The notes below the pieces were generated by a model, which did no database searches, was not told the DNA's origin, and saw nothing but the letters and a program-made list of their open reading frames with translations. A DNA stretch of 64,000 nucleotides. It comes from Mesorhizobium shangrilense. GTDB lineage: Bacteria; Pseudomonadota; Alphaproteobacteria; Rhizobiales; Rhizobiaceae. Below, one piece after another: positions 24,017-33,604 of the stretch (its first letter is position 1; every line of letters begins with the position of its first letter). The stretch lies in the NCBI RefSeq assembly GCF_040537815.1, contig NZ_JBEWSZ010000001.1, forward strand, positions 4,650,001-4,714,000, read 5' to 3'. The position numbers and the translations under genes were made by a program.

Positions 24017-24271
24017 ATGGCTGACCAGCTGGCAACGGATATCATCGCTAAGATCAAGGCTCACGCTGAGCCCGGCGGCGAGGAAATCACCCCCAGTACC
24101 GAACTGACCGCGCTTGGCATCCATTCGCTGGAACTGACCGAGATCATCTTCGACCTCGAGGAAGAATATGGCATCGAGATCGAGATGAACACGGTCGACG
24201 CCTGGAGCAACCTGAAGAATGTCGGCGACATGATCGAGGCTGTTCGCGCGCTGATTGCGAAAAAAGCCTGA
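24017..24271 (+). CDS. Acyl carrier protein, NodF-like
   Basis: An 84-residue acidic carrier protein. The phosphopantetheine attachment Ser37 lies in GIHSLEL rather than the canonical DSL, and the following helix is EIIFDLEEEYGIEI, as in specialised ACPs such as NodF. The start at 24017 gives the normal ACP length. It abuts a ketosynthase with no gap, so the pair probably makes or loads a special acyl chain. Product unknown. Confidence 0.85.
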   Translation: MADQLATDIIAKIKAHAEPGGEEITPSTELTALGIHSLELTEIIFDLEEEYGIEIEMNTVDAWSNLKNVGDMIEAVRALIAKKA

Positions 24272-25480
24272 ATGCGCAAACGCGTCGTCATCACCGGCCT
24301 GGGCGGCATTTGCGGACTCGGCACCAATACGTCCGCCATCTGGGACGAGATGCGCAATGGCCGCTCTGCCATCGGCCCGATCACCAACTCGGAACTCCAT
24401 GACCTGAAAGTGCGGGTCGGCTGCGAGATCAAGACGCTTCCCGAGCACGGCATCGAGCGCAAGCAGCTGGTGTCGATGGACCGTTTCAGCCTGCTGGCGA
24501 CGATCGCCGCGCGCGAAGCCGCCCAACAGGCCGGATTGACCTCGAACGAGGCCAACACCTATCGGATGGGCGCCATCGTCGGCGTCGGCGTCTGCGGCTG
24601 GGAGGCGATCGAGGAGAATTACCGCGCCATCCTGCTCGAGGGCAAGAACCGCGCCGGTATCTTCACCGTGCCTAAGGTGATGCCTGGCGCCGCGGCCGGC
24701 CAGGTCAGCATGCATCTCGGCCTGCGTGGGCCGGTCTTCGGCATCACCTCCGCCTGCTCTTCTTCCAACCACGCCATTACGTCGGCGATCGACCAGATCC
24801 GTCTCGGCCGTGCCGATGTCATGCTTGCCGGTGGCACTGACGCACCGCTGGTCTGGGGCATCCTGAAGGGCTGGGAAGCGTTGCGGGTGCTGTCACCTGA
24901 CACGTGCCGGCCGTTCTCAGCCGACCGCCAGGGCCTGGTGCTGGGCGAGGGCGCGGGCATGGCTGTGCTCGAAAGCTATGAACATGCCGTGGCGCGCGGC
25001 GCCACCATTCTTGCCGAGATTGCCGGCGCCGGCCTGTCCGCCGATGCGTCCGACATCGTCGCGCCGACCATCGAGGGACCGGAGGCGGCGATGCGCGCCT
25101 GCCTGGCCGACGCCGGGCTCAATCCCGAAGATGTCGACTACCTCAACGCCCATGGCACCGGTACCAAGGCCAACGACCAGATCGAAACGGCGGCGATCAA
25201 GCGTGTGTTCGGCGACCATGCCTACAAGCTTTCGGTGTCATCGACCAAGTCGATGCACGCGCACTGCCTGGGCGCTTCGGGCGCGCTGGAAATGATCGCC
25301 TGCGTGATGGCGATCCGCGAAGGCGTCGTGCCACCAACCGCCAATTTCCGGCAGGCCGATCCCGATTGCGATCTCGACATCACGCCGAACGTGGCGCGGG
25401 AGCGCAAGGTGCGCGCCGCGCTCAGCAACGGTTTTGCCTTCGGCGGCACCAATGCGGTGCTGGCGTTCAAGGCAGCCTGA
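24272..25480 (+). CDS. Beta-ketoacyl-ACP synthase (KAS II/NodE-like)
   Basis: Condensing enzyme of 402 residues with catalytic Cys162 in [10 protein letters not shown], His294 in [11 protein letters not shown] and His331 in [12 protein letters not shown]. The C-terminal FGGTNAVL motif is present. It would extend acyl chains on the adjacent carrier protein. The paired layout mirrors nodFE, although this is not in a recognisable nodulation cluster. The stop codon lies inside a 16-bp tandem repeat. Confidence 0.88.
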   Translation: MRKRVVITGLGGICGLGTNTSAIWDEMRNGRSAIGPITNSELHDLKVRVGCEIKTLPEHGIERKQLVSMDRFSLLATIAAREAAQQAGLTSNEANTYRMGAIVGVGVCGWEAIEENYRAILLEGKNRAGIFTVPKVMPGAAAGQVSMHLGLRGPVFGITSACSSSNHAITSAIDQIRLGRADVMLAGGTDAPLVWGILKGWEALRVLSPDTCRPFSADRQGLVLGEGAGMAVLESYEHAVARGATILAEIAGAGLSADASDIVAPTIEGPEAAMRACLADAGLNPEDVDYLNAHGTGTKANDQIETAAIKRVFGDHAYKLSVSSTKSMHAHCLGASGALEMIACVMAIREGVVPPTANFRQADPDCDLDITPNVARERKVRAALSNGFAFGGTNAVLAFKAA

Positions 25481-25534
25481 TTCCGGGGCAGCCTGATTCC
25501 GGGGTAGCCTGATTCCGGGGTAGCTTGATCCAAG
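25471..25534. repeat. 16-bp tandem repeat spanning the ketosynthase stop codon
   Basis: Unit ggcagcctgattccgg, two near-perfect copies followed by one with a c-to-t change and one degenerate copy. The first copy contains the last codons and stop (25478-25480) of the ketosynthase gene, so later copies are duplications of its 3' end. Confidence 0.8.
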
Positions 25535-25685
25535 GGCGGCCAGACTCGAGGCTGTCCGCTTGGGGTTGACTGTGCGCGCACGGCGAAACGCTGATCGCCA
25601 TATTGATCATGATGCGACGCCGGCCTAGTTCTTGCACACCCGCCATGATCGCGCCGTTCGGCGCGAATCTCATCCTGGAGTTTCG

Positions 25686-26390
25686 ATGACCGATCTGTCC
25701 GCTTTTCCGATCGCGACGCGCTGGCCGGCCAGCCATCCCGATCGTATCCAGCTTTACTCGGCTCCGACGCCGAACGGAGTGAAGATTTCGATCGCGCTCG
25801 AGGAACTCGGCCTGCCCTATGAGGCGCATGCGGTGAACATCGGCAAGAACGAGAGCTGGACGCCGGAATTCCTGTCGCTCAACCCCAACGGCAAGATACC
25901 CGCGATCATCGATCCCAAAGGACCGGGCGGCAAACCGATCGGGCTGTTCGAATCCGGCGCGATCCTGCTCTACCTCACCGACAAGACCGGCAAGCTGATC
26001 CCGGCCGATCCGACACGACGCTATGAGACCATCCAGTGGGTGTTCTTCCAGATGGCCTCGGTCGGGCCGATGTTCGGCCAGGTCGGCTTCTTCCACAAAT
26101 TCGCCGGACGGGAAATCGCCGACAAGCGGCCGCTGGAGCGCTATCGAGACGAATCGAAACGTCTGCTCGGCGTCCTCGATACCAGGCTGAAGGGTCGCAA
26201 GTGGATCATGGATAACGATTACACGATCGCCGATATCTCGCTGCTCGGCTGGGTGCGCAACCTGATCGGCTTCTACGACGCACGCGAGCTGGTCGGTTTC
26301 GACGATTTCGCCAATGTGGCGGCGTGGCTGGAGCGGGGCCTTGCGCGGCCTGCGGTGCAATCTGGCCTGAATATTCCAACCAGGGGCTGA
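25686..26390 (+). CDS. Glutathione S-transferase / GSH-disulfide oxidoreductase (YfcG-like)
   Basis: GST-fold protein of 234 residues. The N-terminal domain includes LYSAPTPNGVKISIALEELG, the cis-proline NPNGKIPAI and the ESGAILLYL glutathione site. A helical C-terminal domain ends WLERGLARPAVQ. The TPNG segment fits the YfcG/YghU branch that reduces disulfides with glutathione. The ATG at 25686 follows a tggag ribosome-binding site. Confidence 0.85.
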   Translation: MTDLSAFPIATRWPASHPDRIQLYSAPTPNGVKISIALEELGLPYEAHAVNIGKNESWTPEFLSLNPNGKIPAIIDPKGPGGKPIGLFESGAILLYLTDKTGKLIPADPTRRYETIQWVFFQMASVGPMFGQVGFFHKFAGREIADKRPLERYRDESKRLLGVLDTRLKGRKWIMDNDYTIADISLLGWVRNLIGFYDARELVGFDDFANVAAWLERGLARPAVQSGLNIPTRG

Positions 26391-26430
26391 CGCGGGCCGA
26401 CCGGCCGGGGTTGTCGGAAACGGTAGTCCG

Positions 26431-26775
26431 CTACTTGGACTTCGCCTTGGCTTTCGAGCCGCCCTTGCCCATGACGGAGGCAGCAAGCGAGGCGGCCCCG
26501 CGAGCGGCAACGACGACGGCACCAGCCGCGACATTGGCGGTGGCCTTGACCGTGCGCATGGCGCTGCCCGCCAACGAACCGTCGGCACCGGCCGGCTTTT
26601 TCGGCTTCGCGGACTTCGGCGCGGCCTTGGCGGCAGCAGGGATCACCTTCTTTGGCGCCGCCTTGCCGAAGGCGGGCTTTGCCGCATCCTTGGCGCGGGA
26701 AGCATCACCGGCAGCTGTTTTCGGTTGAACTGCCTTGGCTTTGGCGAGCGCGGGTTTTCTTGCCTTGGTAGCCAT
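26431..26775 (-). CDS. Lysine/alanine-rich histone H1-like protein
   Basis: About 114 residues, very rich in Ala, Lys and Pro (repeated AAPK/AKPK blocks), with a C-terminal hydrophobic-helix region and a lysine tail KGGSKAKAKSK. Low-complexity basic proteins of this kind bind nucleic acid, but no domain is recognised. The start at 26775 (MATKARKP) is preferred. It converges with the GST gene. Confidence 0.6.
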   Translation of the reverse strand: MATKARKPALAKAKAVQPKTAAGDASRAKDAAKPAFGKAAPKKVIPAAAKAAPKSAKPKKPAGADGSLAGSAMRTVKATANVAAGAVVVAARGAASLAASVMGKGGSKAKAKSK

Positions 26776-26847
26776 GAGAGTCCCTTGTCCCGGCACCATG
26801 CCGTGTCGGGATAACGACTGGAAAGTCTTAAGGTTCCTGCAACGGTT

Positions 26848-27477
26848 TCAGGCAAATCCTACCGAATCGTCGATCACCAGATCGGCCGCTCGACGGCGGG
26901 CAAGGACGCGGTCGATGTTGGGCATGTCGTTGGAGGCGATCCAGGCGCGGGCATCCGCGTCGGAACGGCCATGGCCGTGCCAGCGCTCAAGCAGGCGGCG
27001 CTCAAGCTCGGCGCGCGGCACGTCGACGAAGATCGAGAAATCGAACAGCGGCGCCAAGCGCGACCAGGGCTCTTCGTCGAGCAGCAGGTAATTGCCCTCG
27101 ACCAGGATGAACTTGGTATTGGCGGAGACGATGGCGGCGGCAGCGCGCGACAGCTCCATGCCGCGGTCGAACACCGGGATGGCGATGTCCGGCTCGGCCG
27201 CCCGGATACGCTTCAGCAAGGTTTCGAAGCCGGCAAAGTCGAAGGTTTCGGGCGCGCCCTTGCGGGCCCGCAGGCCACGCTGCTCGAGCACGACATCATC
27301 ATAGTGGAAGCCATCCATCGGCACGACTTCCGCCGTGCCTTCCGGCAGCAGGCCGTGCAGCCCGGCCGAGAGCGTCGACTTGCCGGCGCCCGGAGGGCCG
27401 GCAATGGCCACAATGAAGCGCGGCGCCTTGCCGGCGCGCTTGAAGATGGTGGCGGCGAGATGGGCGATTTCGGACAT
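26848..27477 (-). CDS. P-loop nucleoside/sugar kinase family protein (FrcK/YggC-like)
   Basis: Cytoplasmic kinase-like protein of about 209 residues. Walker A AGPPGAGKST is near residue 25. The PMDGFHYDD motif and the EGNYLLLDEEPW segment are shared with the uridine kinase/pantothenate kinase-like family found in sugar operons. The ATG at 27477 (MSEIAHLA) gives the usual length. Substrate not assigned. Confidence 0.83.
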   Translation of the reverse strand: MSEIAHLAATIFKRAGKAPRFIVAIAGPPGAGKSTLSAGLHGLLPEGTAEVVPMDGFHYDDVVLEQRGLRARKGAPETFDFAGFETLLKRIRAAEPDIAIPVFDRGMELSRAAAAIVSANTKFILVEGNYLLLDEEPWSRLAPLFDFSIFVDVPRAELERRLLERWHGHGRSDADARAWIASNDMPNIDRVLARRRAADLVIDDSVGFA

Positions 27478-27620
27478 GGGGCCTCTCTTGCCTGGTCGGC
27501 GCGATGTTTGCGGCCGCATCTTGGCGACAGTTCGCGGAAATTTCAAACCGGGATTTTACTCAATGTAGGACGGTCAATTGTGAAAATCCGCGCCGCCCCT
27601 CATTGCCCTGCCGGGCATTT

Positions 27621-27738
27621 CTCCCCGTATAGTGACGGGCAGAAAGTAGCCGGCCGCAACGCTGGCGTTCTTCTTGCAACGCTGGCAATTGGCGAAACCA
27701 TCGATGAGAGCGCACCTCTCCCGTCACTATACGGGGAG
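27621..27738. repeat. Intergenic inverted repeat element
   Basis: A perfect 19-bp inverted repeat (ctccccgtatagtgacggg at 27621-27639, its complement at 27720-27738) encloses about 80 bp. It occupies the gap between the kinase gene and the aldose-epimerase-like gene, both on the minus strand with the latter upstream. It could fold in RNA into a long hairpin. Style resembles the 9326-9462 element. Confidence 0.75.
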
Positions 27739-27845
27739 TTGAGGAGTGGTCCGCGCGGCGGACGAAAGCCAAGCAATTGGCTTTTCGAACGACGAACGCC
27801 GGCAGGCGGTGAGGGGCGGCGCCATCGTTCGGAACGAATAGCCAA

Positions 27846-28949
27846 TCAACCAGCCACCGGCCGGCCAATGCGCAGGAAATCGCTGTCGAAGGCAACCTCC
27901 CATTTTGAGCCGCCAGCCGCCAGCCGCATGCGGCCATCCGCCATCGTGAGTTCCCGCGGCGGCTCCCCGCCGGACAGAGGCACGGCGCCAATGACATGCC
28001 GGAACGAGACATCGCGGCCTTCGCCCAGCGCAAAGGCCGTCGCAACCCCTTCCCGCTTCAGCCAATTGTCGCCGATCGATGCGGCGTGGCCAACGGCGGT
28101 GCGGCCGTCCTCGATACCGAGCACGCCGATGTGGCGGCCGTTCCACGGTGCATAGTCGCGCCCACCATTGCTGACCCAGAGCATGGTGATGGGCAGTTCG
28201 GCCGGGTTCTTCAGCACCAGCACCAGATCGGCCTCGGCATGGCGCGCCAGTGCCGTCCAGCCCGGCCCGCCATGGTCGGCCTCGACCAGCGTGATGAAAT
28301 CCTCCCGTTTCTGGTCCATGCGATAATCGGCAAGGTCCATCGTGCCGCCGTCCTTGGCCGGGAAATGGGCGAGGTCGGCGGAGCGCGCTGGATAGGCGAG
28401 CCGGAAACGGCCGCGCGAAGGATCCGGTTCCAGCGGGTCGGCGGGTGTCTCGGCGAAGCGCTTTGGCGAGAAGGCGAGCCTGCCGCCGTCCTTCATCGAC
28501 GTCATCGGATGATGGGCGACGGAAATCGCGCCGGAGCCACCGGTAAAGACATGCTCCTGGTAAAGAAAAGGATGGTCGTCGCGCAAGGTGAGGATCTTGT
28601 CGACGCTGGCGCCCATGACCTTGCGCTGAAGCCGGAACACCGCACGCCAGCCGTCCACCGTCGCCTTGCTGTCGACGACATCCCAGGCGCTGTTGGCCGG
28701 CCAGCCATGCAGGGGGGCAGCCTCGACATCGCTGCGCGAAAACGGCGCGCAGAGGAAATCGCCGGAGAGATGCACCGTGCCTTCCGGCAGGTCCTGCGGC
28801 AGCGTTGCGCGCGGTTCCCCAACCCAGGGCGCGCGATGCAGCGGCTTCAGCTGGCGCCCGTCCCTGTCGATGACCATGTCGGCGAGATGGCCAACCGCGA
28901 GGTCGACCGAAACCGAGATGCCCTCTGCCTTGATCGTGATGGTGTCCAT
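27846..28949 (-). CDS. Galactose mutarotase-like (aldose 1-epimerase-related) protein
   Basis: About 367 residues, likely a beta-sandwich of the mutarotase-like fold: HRAPWVGE, HLSGDFLCAPF, HPMTSMKDGGRL and MLWVSNGGRDYAPWNGRH look like family segments. The exact enzymatic role is not known; many homologues are labelled hypothetical or aldose epimerase. The ATG at 28949 (MDTITIKAEG) is preferred over 28997. Confidence 0.65.
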   Translation of the reverse strand: MDTITIKAEGISVSVDLAVGHLADMVIDRDGRQLKPLHRAPWVGEPRATLPQDLPEGTVHLSGDFLCAPFSRSDVEAAPLHGWPANSAWDVVDSKATVDGWRAVFRLQRKVMGASVDKILTLRDDHPFLYQEHVFTGGSGAISVAHHPMTSMKDGGRLAFSPKRFAETPADPLEPDPSRGRFRLAYPARSADLAHFPAKDGGTMDLADYRMDQKREDFITLVEADHGGPGWTALARHAEADLVLVLKNPAELPITMLWVSNGGRDYAPWNGRHIGVLGIEDGRTAVGHAASIGDNWLKREGVATAFALGEGRDVSFRHVIGAVPLSGGEPPRELTMADGRMRLAAGGSKWEVAFDSDFLRIGRPVAG

Positions 28950-29134
28950 TGCGCTCCTCGATTCTGATGCCGCCAGCAGAACCCGTTCGATGCTCATTGT
29001 GCAAGCGCCATGGCCCGCATTTCACATCAAGCACCGGAAGCGAACGGTGGACCGCGCGTTAACCAAATGGACGCAGCGGATGGGTTACGCTAGCGTTCGC
29101 CCAGCAAACAGCCTGCTTCCAGAACAGATACGCC

Positions 29135-30031
29135 TTGCCCCATTCGCGCTTCCTTTCGATCTTCCCGAAACTCTTCGCGGCGCTTGCCTTGGCCGCGTTC
29201 GTCGCCGGCTGCGCGACCACGGCGCCGCCGCCGGAAGCGGTGCTGTCCGTGCCGGCGCCGGCGGCGCGCTATGCGGCGATCGTGGTCGACGCCAAGACCG
29301 GCAAGCAGCTGTTCGAGGTGAATTCGACGGCGCAGCGCTATCCGGCGTCGCTGACCAAGATGATGACGCTGTATCTCCTGTTCGAGGCGATGGACTCCGG
29401 CCGCGTCAGCAAGACGACGCAGATCCCGGTTTCCGACCGTGCCGCCGCGCAGCCGCCAACGAAGATGCGCTTCCGGCGCGGCGAGACGATCGACGTCGAT
29501 TCGGCGATTCGGGCGATCGTGGTCAAGTCGGCCAATGACGTGGCGGTGGCCGTCGGCGAATATCTGGGCGGCAGCGAGGACCAGTTCGCCGCCATGATGA
29601 CGGCCAAGGCGCGCCAGATCGGCATGACCAGCACCGTGTTCCGCAATGCATCCGGCCTGCCCGACGATGACCAGCACACGACGGCGCGCGACATGGCGGT
29701 GCTGGGCATGGCGCTGCATAGCCGCTTCCCGCAGCATTTCCACTATTTCTCCGAAAGCGACTTCATGTTCCGCGGCAAGCTGGTGCGCGGCCACAACGAC
29801 ATGCTGGGCCGCGTGCGCGGCGTCGACGGCATCAAGACCGGCTATATCCGCGCCTCCGGCTTCAACATCGTCACCCATTATGATGCCGACGGCCGCCAGC
29901 TGATCGTGGTGGTGATGGGCGCCGACAGCGCGCGCCAGCGCAACGACCATGTCGAGGCGCTGATCCAGCGCAGCCTGTCGCCGGCGACGGCGGACGCAAA
30001 GACAAGGCTGATGTTCGCCGAGCAGCAATAG
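29135..30031 (+). CDS. D-alanyl-D-alanine carboxypeptidase (PBP5/6-like), lipoprotein
   Basis: Serine peptidase of 298 residues that trims peptidoglycan stem peptides. SxxK is SLTK (Ser72, Lys75), the SxN motif is SAN in VKSANDVAVA, and KTG is in DGIKTGYI. An N-terminal hydrophobic segment ends in AFVAGC, a lipobox with Cys26, suggesting lipid anchoring. It lacks the C-terminal beta domain and amphipathic anchor of PBP5. The start is TTG at 29135; no ATG gives a signal peptide. Confidence 0.88.
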   Translation: MPHSRFLSIFPKLFAALALAAFVAGCATTAPPPEAVLSVPAPAARYAAIVVDAKTGKQLFEVNSTAQRYPASLTKMMTLYLLFEAMDSGRVSKTTQIPVSDRAAAQPPTKMRFRRGETIDVDSAIRAIVVKSANDVAVAVGEYLGGSEDQFAAMMTAKARQIGMTSTVFRNASGLPDDDQHTTARDMAVLGMALHSRFPQHFHYFSESDFMFRGKLVRGHNDMLGRVRGVDGIKTGYIRASGFNIVTHYDADGRQLIVVVMGADSARQRNDHVEALIQRSLSPATADAKTRLMFAEQQ

Positions 30032-30271
30032 TCCGTTAAGTTCACGGCGGCGGCCGGTCGAGAAGCCCATGGCCGAGCATTCCGAGCGGCTGGTGGGAAG
30101 GCGCCCATCAAAAGCCCGACGGACCTCTTGAAGGGGCTGGCGGCCTCGCGGCCGCGACGTTCATATAACCGACTAAAAAACATGGCATAGGGCATGGAAT
30201 ACGCGCCGGCGGTGGATATCATCCGCCATTGGCGTATTGTCTCTCGCAGCGCGACAGCAGGAGCCCGCACC

Positions 30272-31198
30272 ATGAGCACCGTCCCCAAGGCGCCCGAGGC
30301 GAAGGCCGCGGCCAACCAAAATGACACCGGCGGCGAATATCTGGAGGCGCCCACCATCGGGTCGCACGACGCGAGCGGGATTTCGGACGAACACCTGGAG
30401 GCGCCGGAGGTGCCGGACTCGGAGCCAACCGGACCCGGAGCCACACGCGGGAAGCCGAAGAAGCTGTCATCGGCGATATCAGGCAAGAAATTCCACAAGC
30501 GCGACCTCGTGCGGGTCGACGACCTGCGCCCAAGCCTGGCGCACCGGATCCGCACCGATCATCCGGACCTGCCGGCCGGCGCCCGCATCAGCCGCGAGGA
30601 GCTCGGCCGCTACCGCATGCGCTACACGGAGGAGTTGCTTCAGCAGGAACACGGCGAATTCTCCGAGCTGGACCGGCAGGTGGTGGAATCGATCGCCCGG
30701 CAGGACACGATTTCCGAAAACAGCGAGGAGGAGTTCGAGGAGCACCGGACTTTTGCCGACCGCGTCTCCGACAACATGGCCGCCTTTGGCGGCAGCTGGT
30801 GGTTCCTGATCTCGTTCGGCGGCGTGCTGCTGGTGTGGATCTGCATCAACCTGATCGAAGGCACGGTGAGCGCCTTCGATCCCTACCCCTTCATCCTGCT
30901 CAACCTGCTGCTCTCCTGCATTGCCGCCATCCAGGCGCCGATCATCATGATGAGCCAGAAGCGGCAGGAGACCAAGGACCGCCTGCGCTCTTTCAACGAC
31001 TACCGGGTGAACCTCAAGGCCGAGCTCGAAGTGCGGCACCTGCACGAGAAGCTGGACTATCTGATCTCGCGCCAGTGGACGCGGCTGGCCGAAATGCAGC
31101 AGATGCAACTCGACGCCATGCACGAACTGACCGGCGCCAAGACGCAGAAGCGCGCGCCACGCCGGCGGCGGGCGCTGAAGAGCAAGGCGGTGCAGTAG
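30272..31198 (+). CDS. DUF1003 family membrane protein
   Basis: Protein of 308 residues. An N-terminal low-complexity region of about 70 residues contains two YLEAP/HLEAP repeats. Then come the DUF1003 core with DRVSDNMAAFGGSWWFLISF, a second hydrophobic span and NRQETKDRL-like SQKRQETKDRLRSFNDY. The C-terminus is strongly basic (RRRRALKSK). Function unknown. The ATG at 30272 is chosen by position before the acidic region. Confidence 0.8.
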   Translation: MSTVPKAPEAKAAANQNDTGGEYLEAPTIGSHDASGISDEHLEAPEVPDSEPTGPGATRGKPKKLSSAISGKKFHKRDLVRVDDLRPSLAHRIRTDHPDLPAGARISREELGRYRMRYTEELLQQEHGEFSELDRQVVESIARQDTISENSEEEFEEHRTFADRVSDNMAAFGGSWWFLISFGGVLLVWICINLIEGTVSAFDPYPFILLNLLLSCIAAIQAPIIMMSQKRQETKDRLRSFNDYRVNLKAELEVRHLHEKLDYLISRQWTRLAEMQQMQLDAMHELTGAKTQKRAPRRRRALKSKAVQ

Positions 31199-31309
31199 GC
31201 GCCAAGCTAACGCGCTGTCGCTGACCTCGCGGATGCGGCTGACGAGCGGGATCATCCCATCTTTGTCAGACATTCTCCGGCACTCATCTCGGCGCCATAC
31301 CGCAGGATC

Positions 31310-31897
31310 TCAATCCGGCAGCAGGACCGTTGCGCGACCATTGGAGAGATCGGTGACCATTTGCCCGATCAAAACGGCCTCAGCTGCTGGCATCGCCACG
31401 GTGAGTTCCGCACCAGTCGCGATGAAGTTCTCATGCAGGACTCTAACCCCAGGCGATGTTGCCAGCCGCGCCTGGACCAGGGCCAGATCGGAAAACCCAC
31501 ATGTGATAGTCGCTTCGACGGTCGCGACGATTGGAATTTTGATAGCCGCTCGAAGACAAGCAGAGGCGGTGCCGCCATAGGCGCGCATAAGCCCGCCGCT
31601 GCCGAGCAGGGTGCCGCCGAACCAGCGCGTGACCACGATGGCGATACTGTCCAGCGACTGACCGTCGAGCGCCTGGAGAATTGGCTTTCCAGCCGTCCCG
31701 CCTGGTTCGCCGTCATCTGAGAGCCGGTAATTCACACCGATGCGCCATGCCCAGCAATTGTGGTTCGCGCCGAGATCCGAGTGCGCGGCGACAAATTGCC
31801 TTGCGGCTTCCTCGGTTGACACAGGTCCAGCGACCGCGAGGAACCGGCTTTTCTTTATCTCCTGCCTGAAGGTCACAGGCTGCTCAATGCTGAACAT
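31310..31897 (-). CDS. YigZ/IMPACT family protein
   Basis: Protein of 195 residues with the UPF0029 N-terminal domain: FRQEIKKSRFLAV, CWAWRIG, SDDGEPGGTAGKPIL and VVTRWFGGTLLGSGGLMRAY. Bacterial YigZ proteins are of uncertain function, related to the translation regulator IMPACT. The ATG at 31897 gives the normal start; the longer frame to 32050 is rejected. It is the last chromosomal gene before the tRNA insertion site. Confidence 0.9.
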   Translation of the reverse strand: MFSIEQPVTFRQEIKKSRFLAVAGPVSTEEAARQFVAAHSDLGANHNCWAWRIGVNYRLSDDGEPGGTAGKPILQALDGQSLDSIAIVVTRWFGGTLLGSGGLMRAYGGTASACLRAAIKIPIVATVEATITCGFSDLALVQARLATSPGVRVLHENFIATGAELTVAMPAAEAVLIGQMVTDLSNGRATVLLPD

Positions 31898-32141
31898 CGC
31901 GCCCCTTTCCGTTGCCGAACCGCAGATACCGCAGCCCACGCCCCATTGGTAGCGCCTGGTCCATTGGCAGCGCAGTCCGAATGACATCCGGCACATCACG
32001 GCACCCGACAGGATTCGAGCCAGTGACCTGAGTAGACAGCGCCATTCCATTTCACCGTTGAAGCCTGCGCCGGCTTCCGCTAAGAAGCCGTGACTTGCCG
32101 GTTTACCGGCTGGTTCGTTTTCCGGGTCGCCGATCCTGAAA

Positions 32142-32184
<43 letters not shown>

Positions 32185-32283
32185 TGTGTCAAGTCCGCTG
32201 GGCCGCGACGGAAGAGAAAAAGTACTTAGGAGTTCAATGACTTACGCAAAGGGTGTCCAGCCCTTCACAAATGCGGAAATCCC

Positions 32284-32303
32284 GCGTAAGCATTGCGTAA
32301 GCA
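32284..32303 (+). promoter_or_regulatory. Arm-type integrase-binding repeats, left end
   Basis: Two direct copies of gcgtaagca 11 bp apart, with an inverted copy (cttacgc) at 32241-32247. The same phased pair occurs at 61409-61428 beside the integrase start. They lie roughly 100-120 bp from the core, as expected for P' arm sites, and end 4 bp before the 5' end of the element tRNA, overlapping its likely promoter. Confidence 0.7.
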
Positions 32304-32307
32304 GGAT

Positions 32308-32384
32308 GCACCCGTAGCTCAGCTGGATAGAGCGTCGCCCTCCGAAGGCGAAGGCCACAGGTTCGAATCCTGTCGGGTGCGCCA
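32308..32384 (+). tRNA. tRNA-Arg(CCG), element-borne replacement copy
   Basis: A complete 77-nt cloverleaf including encoded CCA: acceptor gcacccg/cgggtgc, D arm ctcagctggatagag, anticodon loop ctccgaa (anticodon CCG) and T loop ttcgaat. Its anticodon stem is tcgcc/ggcga, different from the split host copy (ctgcc/ggcag), so it is not a simple reconstruction of the host gene. It lies just inside the left end of the element and probably supplies the CGG-reading tRNA lost by the insertion. Confidence 0.95.
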
Positions 32385-32441
32385 AATTCCCACCACTCCA
32401 GAACAAAACTGGGAACTCCATTTTCCGCTGCGGCGCAGACG

Positions 32442-33587
32442 CTAACGCTCAAGACAATCTGAAAATAACTCGCTATAGCGCTCGCCTACTAACGTCCACG
32501 TCCATAGTCGCGTGTTGTCGAATATTGACTTAGCAAGGGTCGCACATTCGCCACTCTGGATAAGCCGCTCGATCGAGTCAGCGATTGAGGAAGGATCAAA
32601 ACCGCTCGCGAGGAAAACCCCCGAGCCTTCTCTCGCCTTCGCCACTGCATACTCGAATGGCGTGCATAGTACCGGCCGCCCTAAGCTCAAGACGAGCGGC
32701 ACGGTCCCGCTCGATGCCTGTGTCGGCTCCTGGTAGCCAAATATCCCCAGATGAGCTGATTGAATGGCCGCAGCCTGCTCCGAAACTGTCAAATAGCGGC
32801 CCTCGATGTGAACTTCGCCGCTCAGGCCAAGCGATTCAATCATGCCTTCTATTCGGGCTCGGTATTGGGCCTGACCTTCGAACTGGCGCTGTGCCTCCCC
32901 AGCGATGCAGTACGATACGCTGTAGCCGTGATTCCGCAGAATGTGCAGTGCACAGAGGATCACCTCCAGCCCTTTGTCTTCTCGAAAGAAGCCGGGCGTG
33001 ATCATACGAATAGGACGAGCCTGATCGTGTCCGACGCTCATCCATGTTGCTGGTGGTGGGACGTATGGGAGATCGGGGACGCCATGCGGAATTACCACTA
33101 CCTTCGGTTCGAGCCTTCCGAGAAGCGCCTCCGTGCTTTCCTTCGACTTCTCGGTAAGGACGACAACCTTCGTGCTTTGCTCAACAAGCCGACGGACGAT
33201 GCCAGCTTGGCGTTGGGTCCTAACATTCGGCCCAAAGGTAGTATGCAATACAGTCACAAACGGCTTCGTCAAGTTGTCTAGAAATGCATGAATATTCTCG
33301 CCCTCATTCCCACCCCAAATCCCGAACTCGTGCTGAATGCTGACAAGTACACAGCCACTCTCCGAGATTGCGGTTGCAAGATCGGCCAACGCGTCCCGTG
33401 AGTTTACGTTCGCGGAGGTGCTCATATGGACCTCAGCGTCGTCGTAGCGCAGCGCGTGGCAAATGTGCTCGAAGTCAGGCGTCGCCGCAACGAGGTCAGA
33501 GGCGAAGGATGCTATTCCGCACCTCAACGGGGGGAACGTGGATACGTGTGCAATGGGCTTCCGAGGGATTGCCGTTTGTCCGCGCAT
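32442..33587 (-). CDS. Glycosyltransferase family 4 protein
   Basis: Cytoplasmic or membrane-associated glycosyltransferase of 381 residues with GT-B fold. The N-terminal acceptor domain starts [25 protein letters not shown] links the domains; the C-terminal donor domain has [15 protein letters not shown] and the EX7E-like region near [24 protein letters not shown]. The substrate is unknown. It ends near the tRNA gene and lies 17 bp downstream of an unknown gene on the same strand. Codon use looks less GC-biased than the chromosome. Confidence 0.82.
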   Translation of the reverse strand: MRGQTAIPRKPIAHVSTFPPLRCGIASFASDLVAATPDFEHICHALRYDDAEVHMSTSANVNSRDALADLATAISESGCVLVSIQHEFGIWGGNEGENIHAFLDNLTKPFVTVLHTTFGPNVRTQRQAGIVRRLVEQSTKVVVLTEKSKESTEALLGRLEPKVVVIPHGVPDLPYVPPPATWMSVGHDQARPIRMITPGFFREDKGLEVILCALHILRNHGYSVSYCIAGEAQRQFEGQAQYRARIEGMIESLGLSGEVHIEGRYLTVSEQAAAIQSAHLGIFGYQEPTQASSGTVPLVLSLGRPVLCTPFEYAVAKAREGSGVFLASGFDPSSIADSIERLIQSGECATLAKSIFDNTRLWTWTLVGERYSELFSDCLER

Positions 33588-33604
33588 TGGTGCTGTTTCG
33601 TTTG

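Noticed and set aside
32234..32452. Minus-strand 72-residue frame
   Set aside because: It is antisense to the complete tRNA-Arg; the [15 protein letters not shown] text is a well-known artefact of translating tRNA genes.
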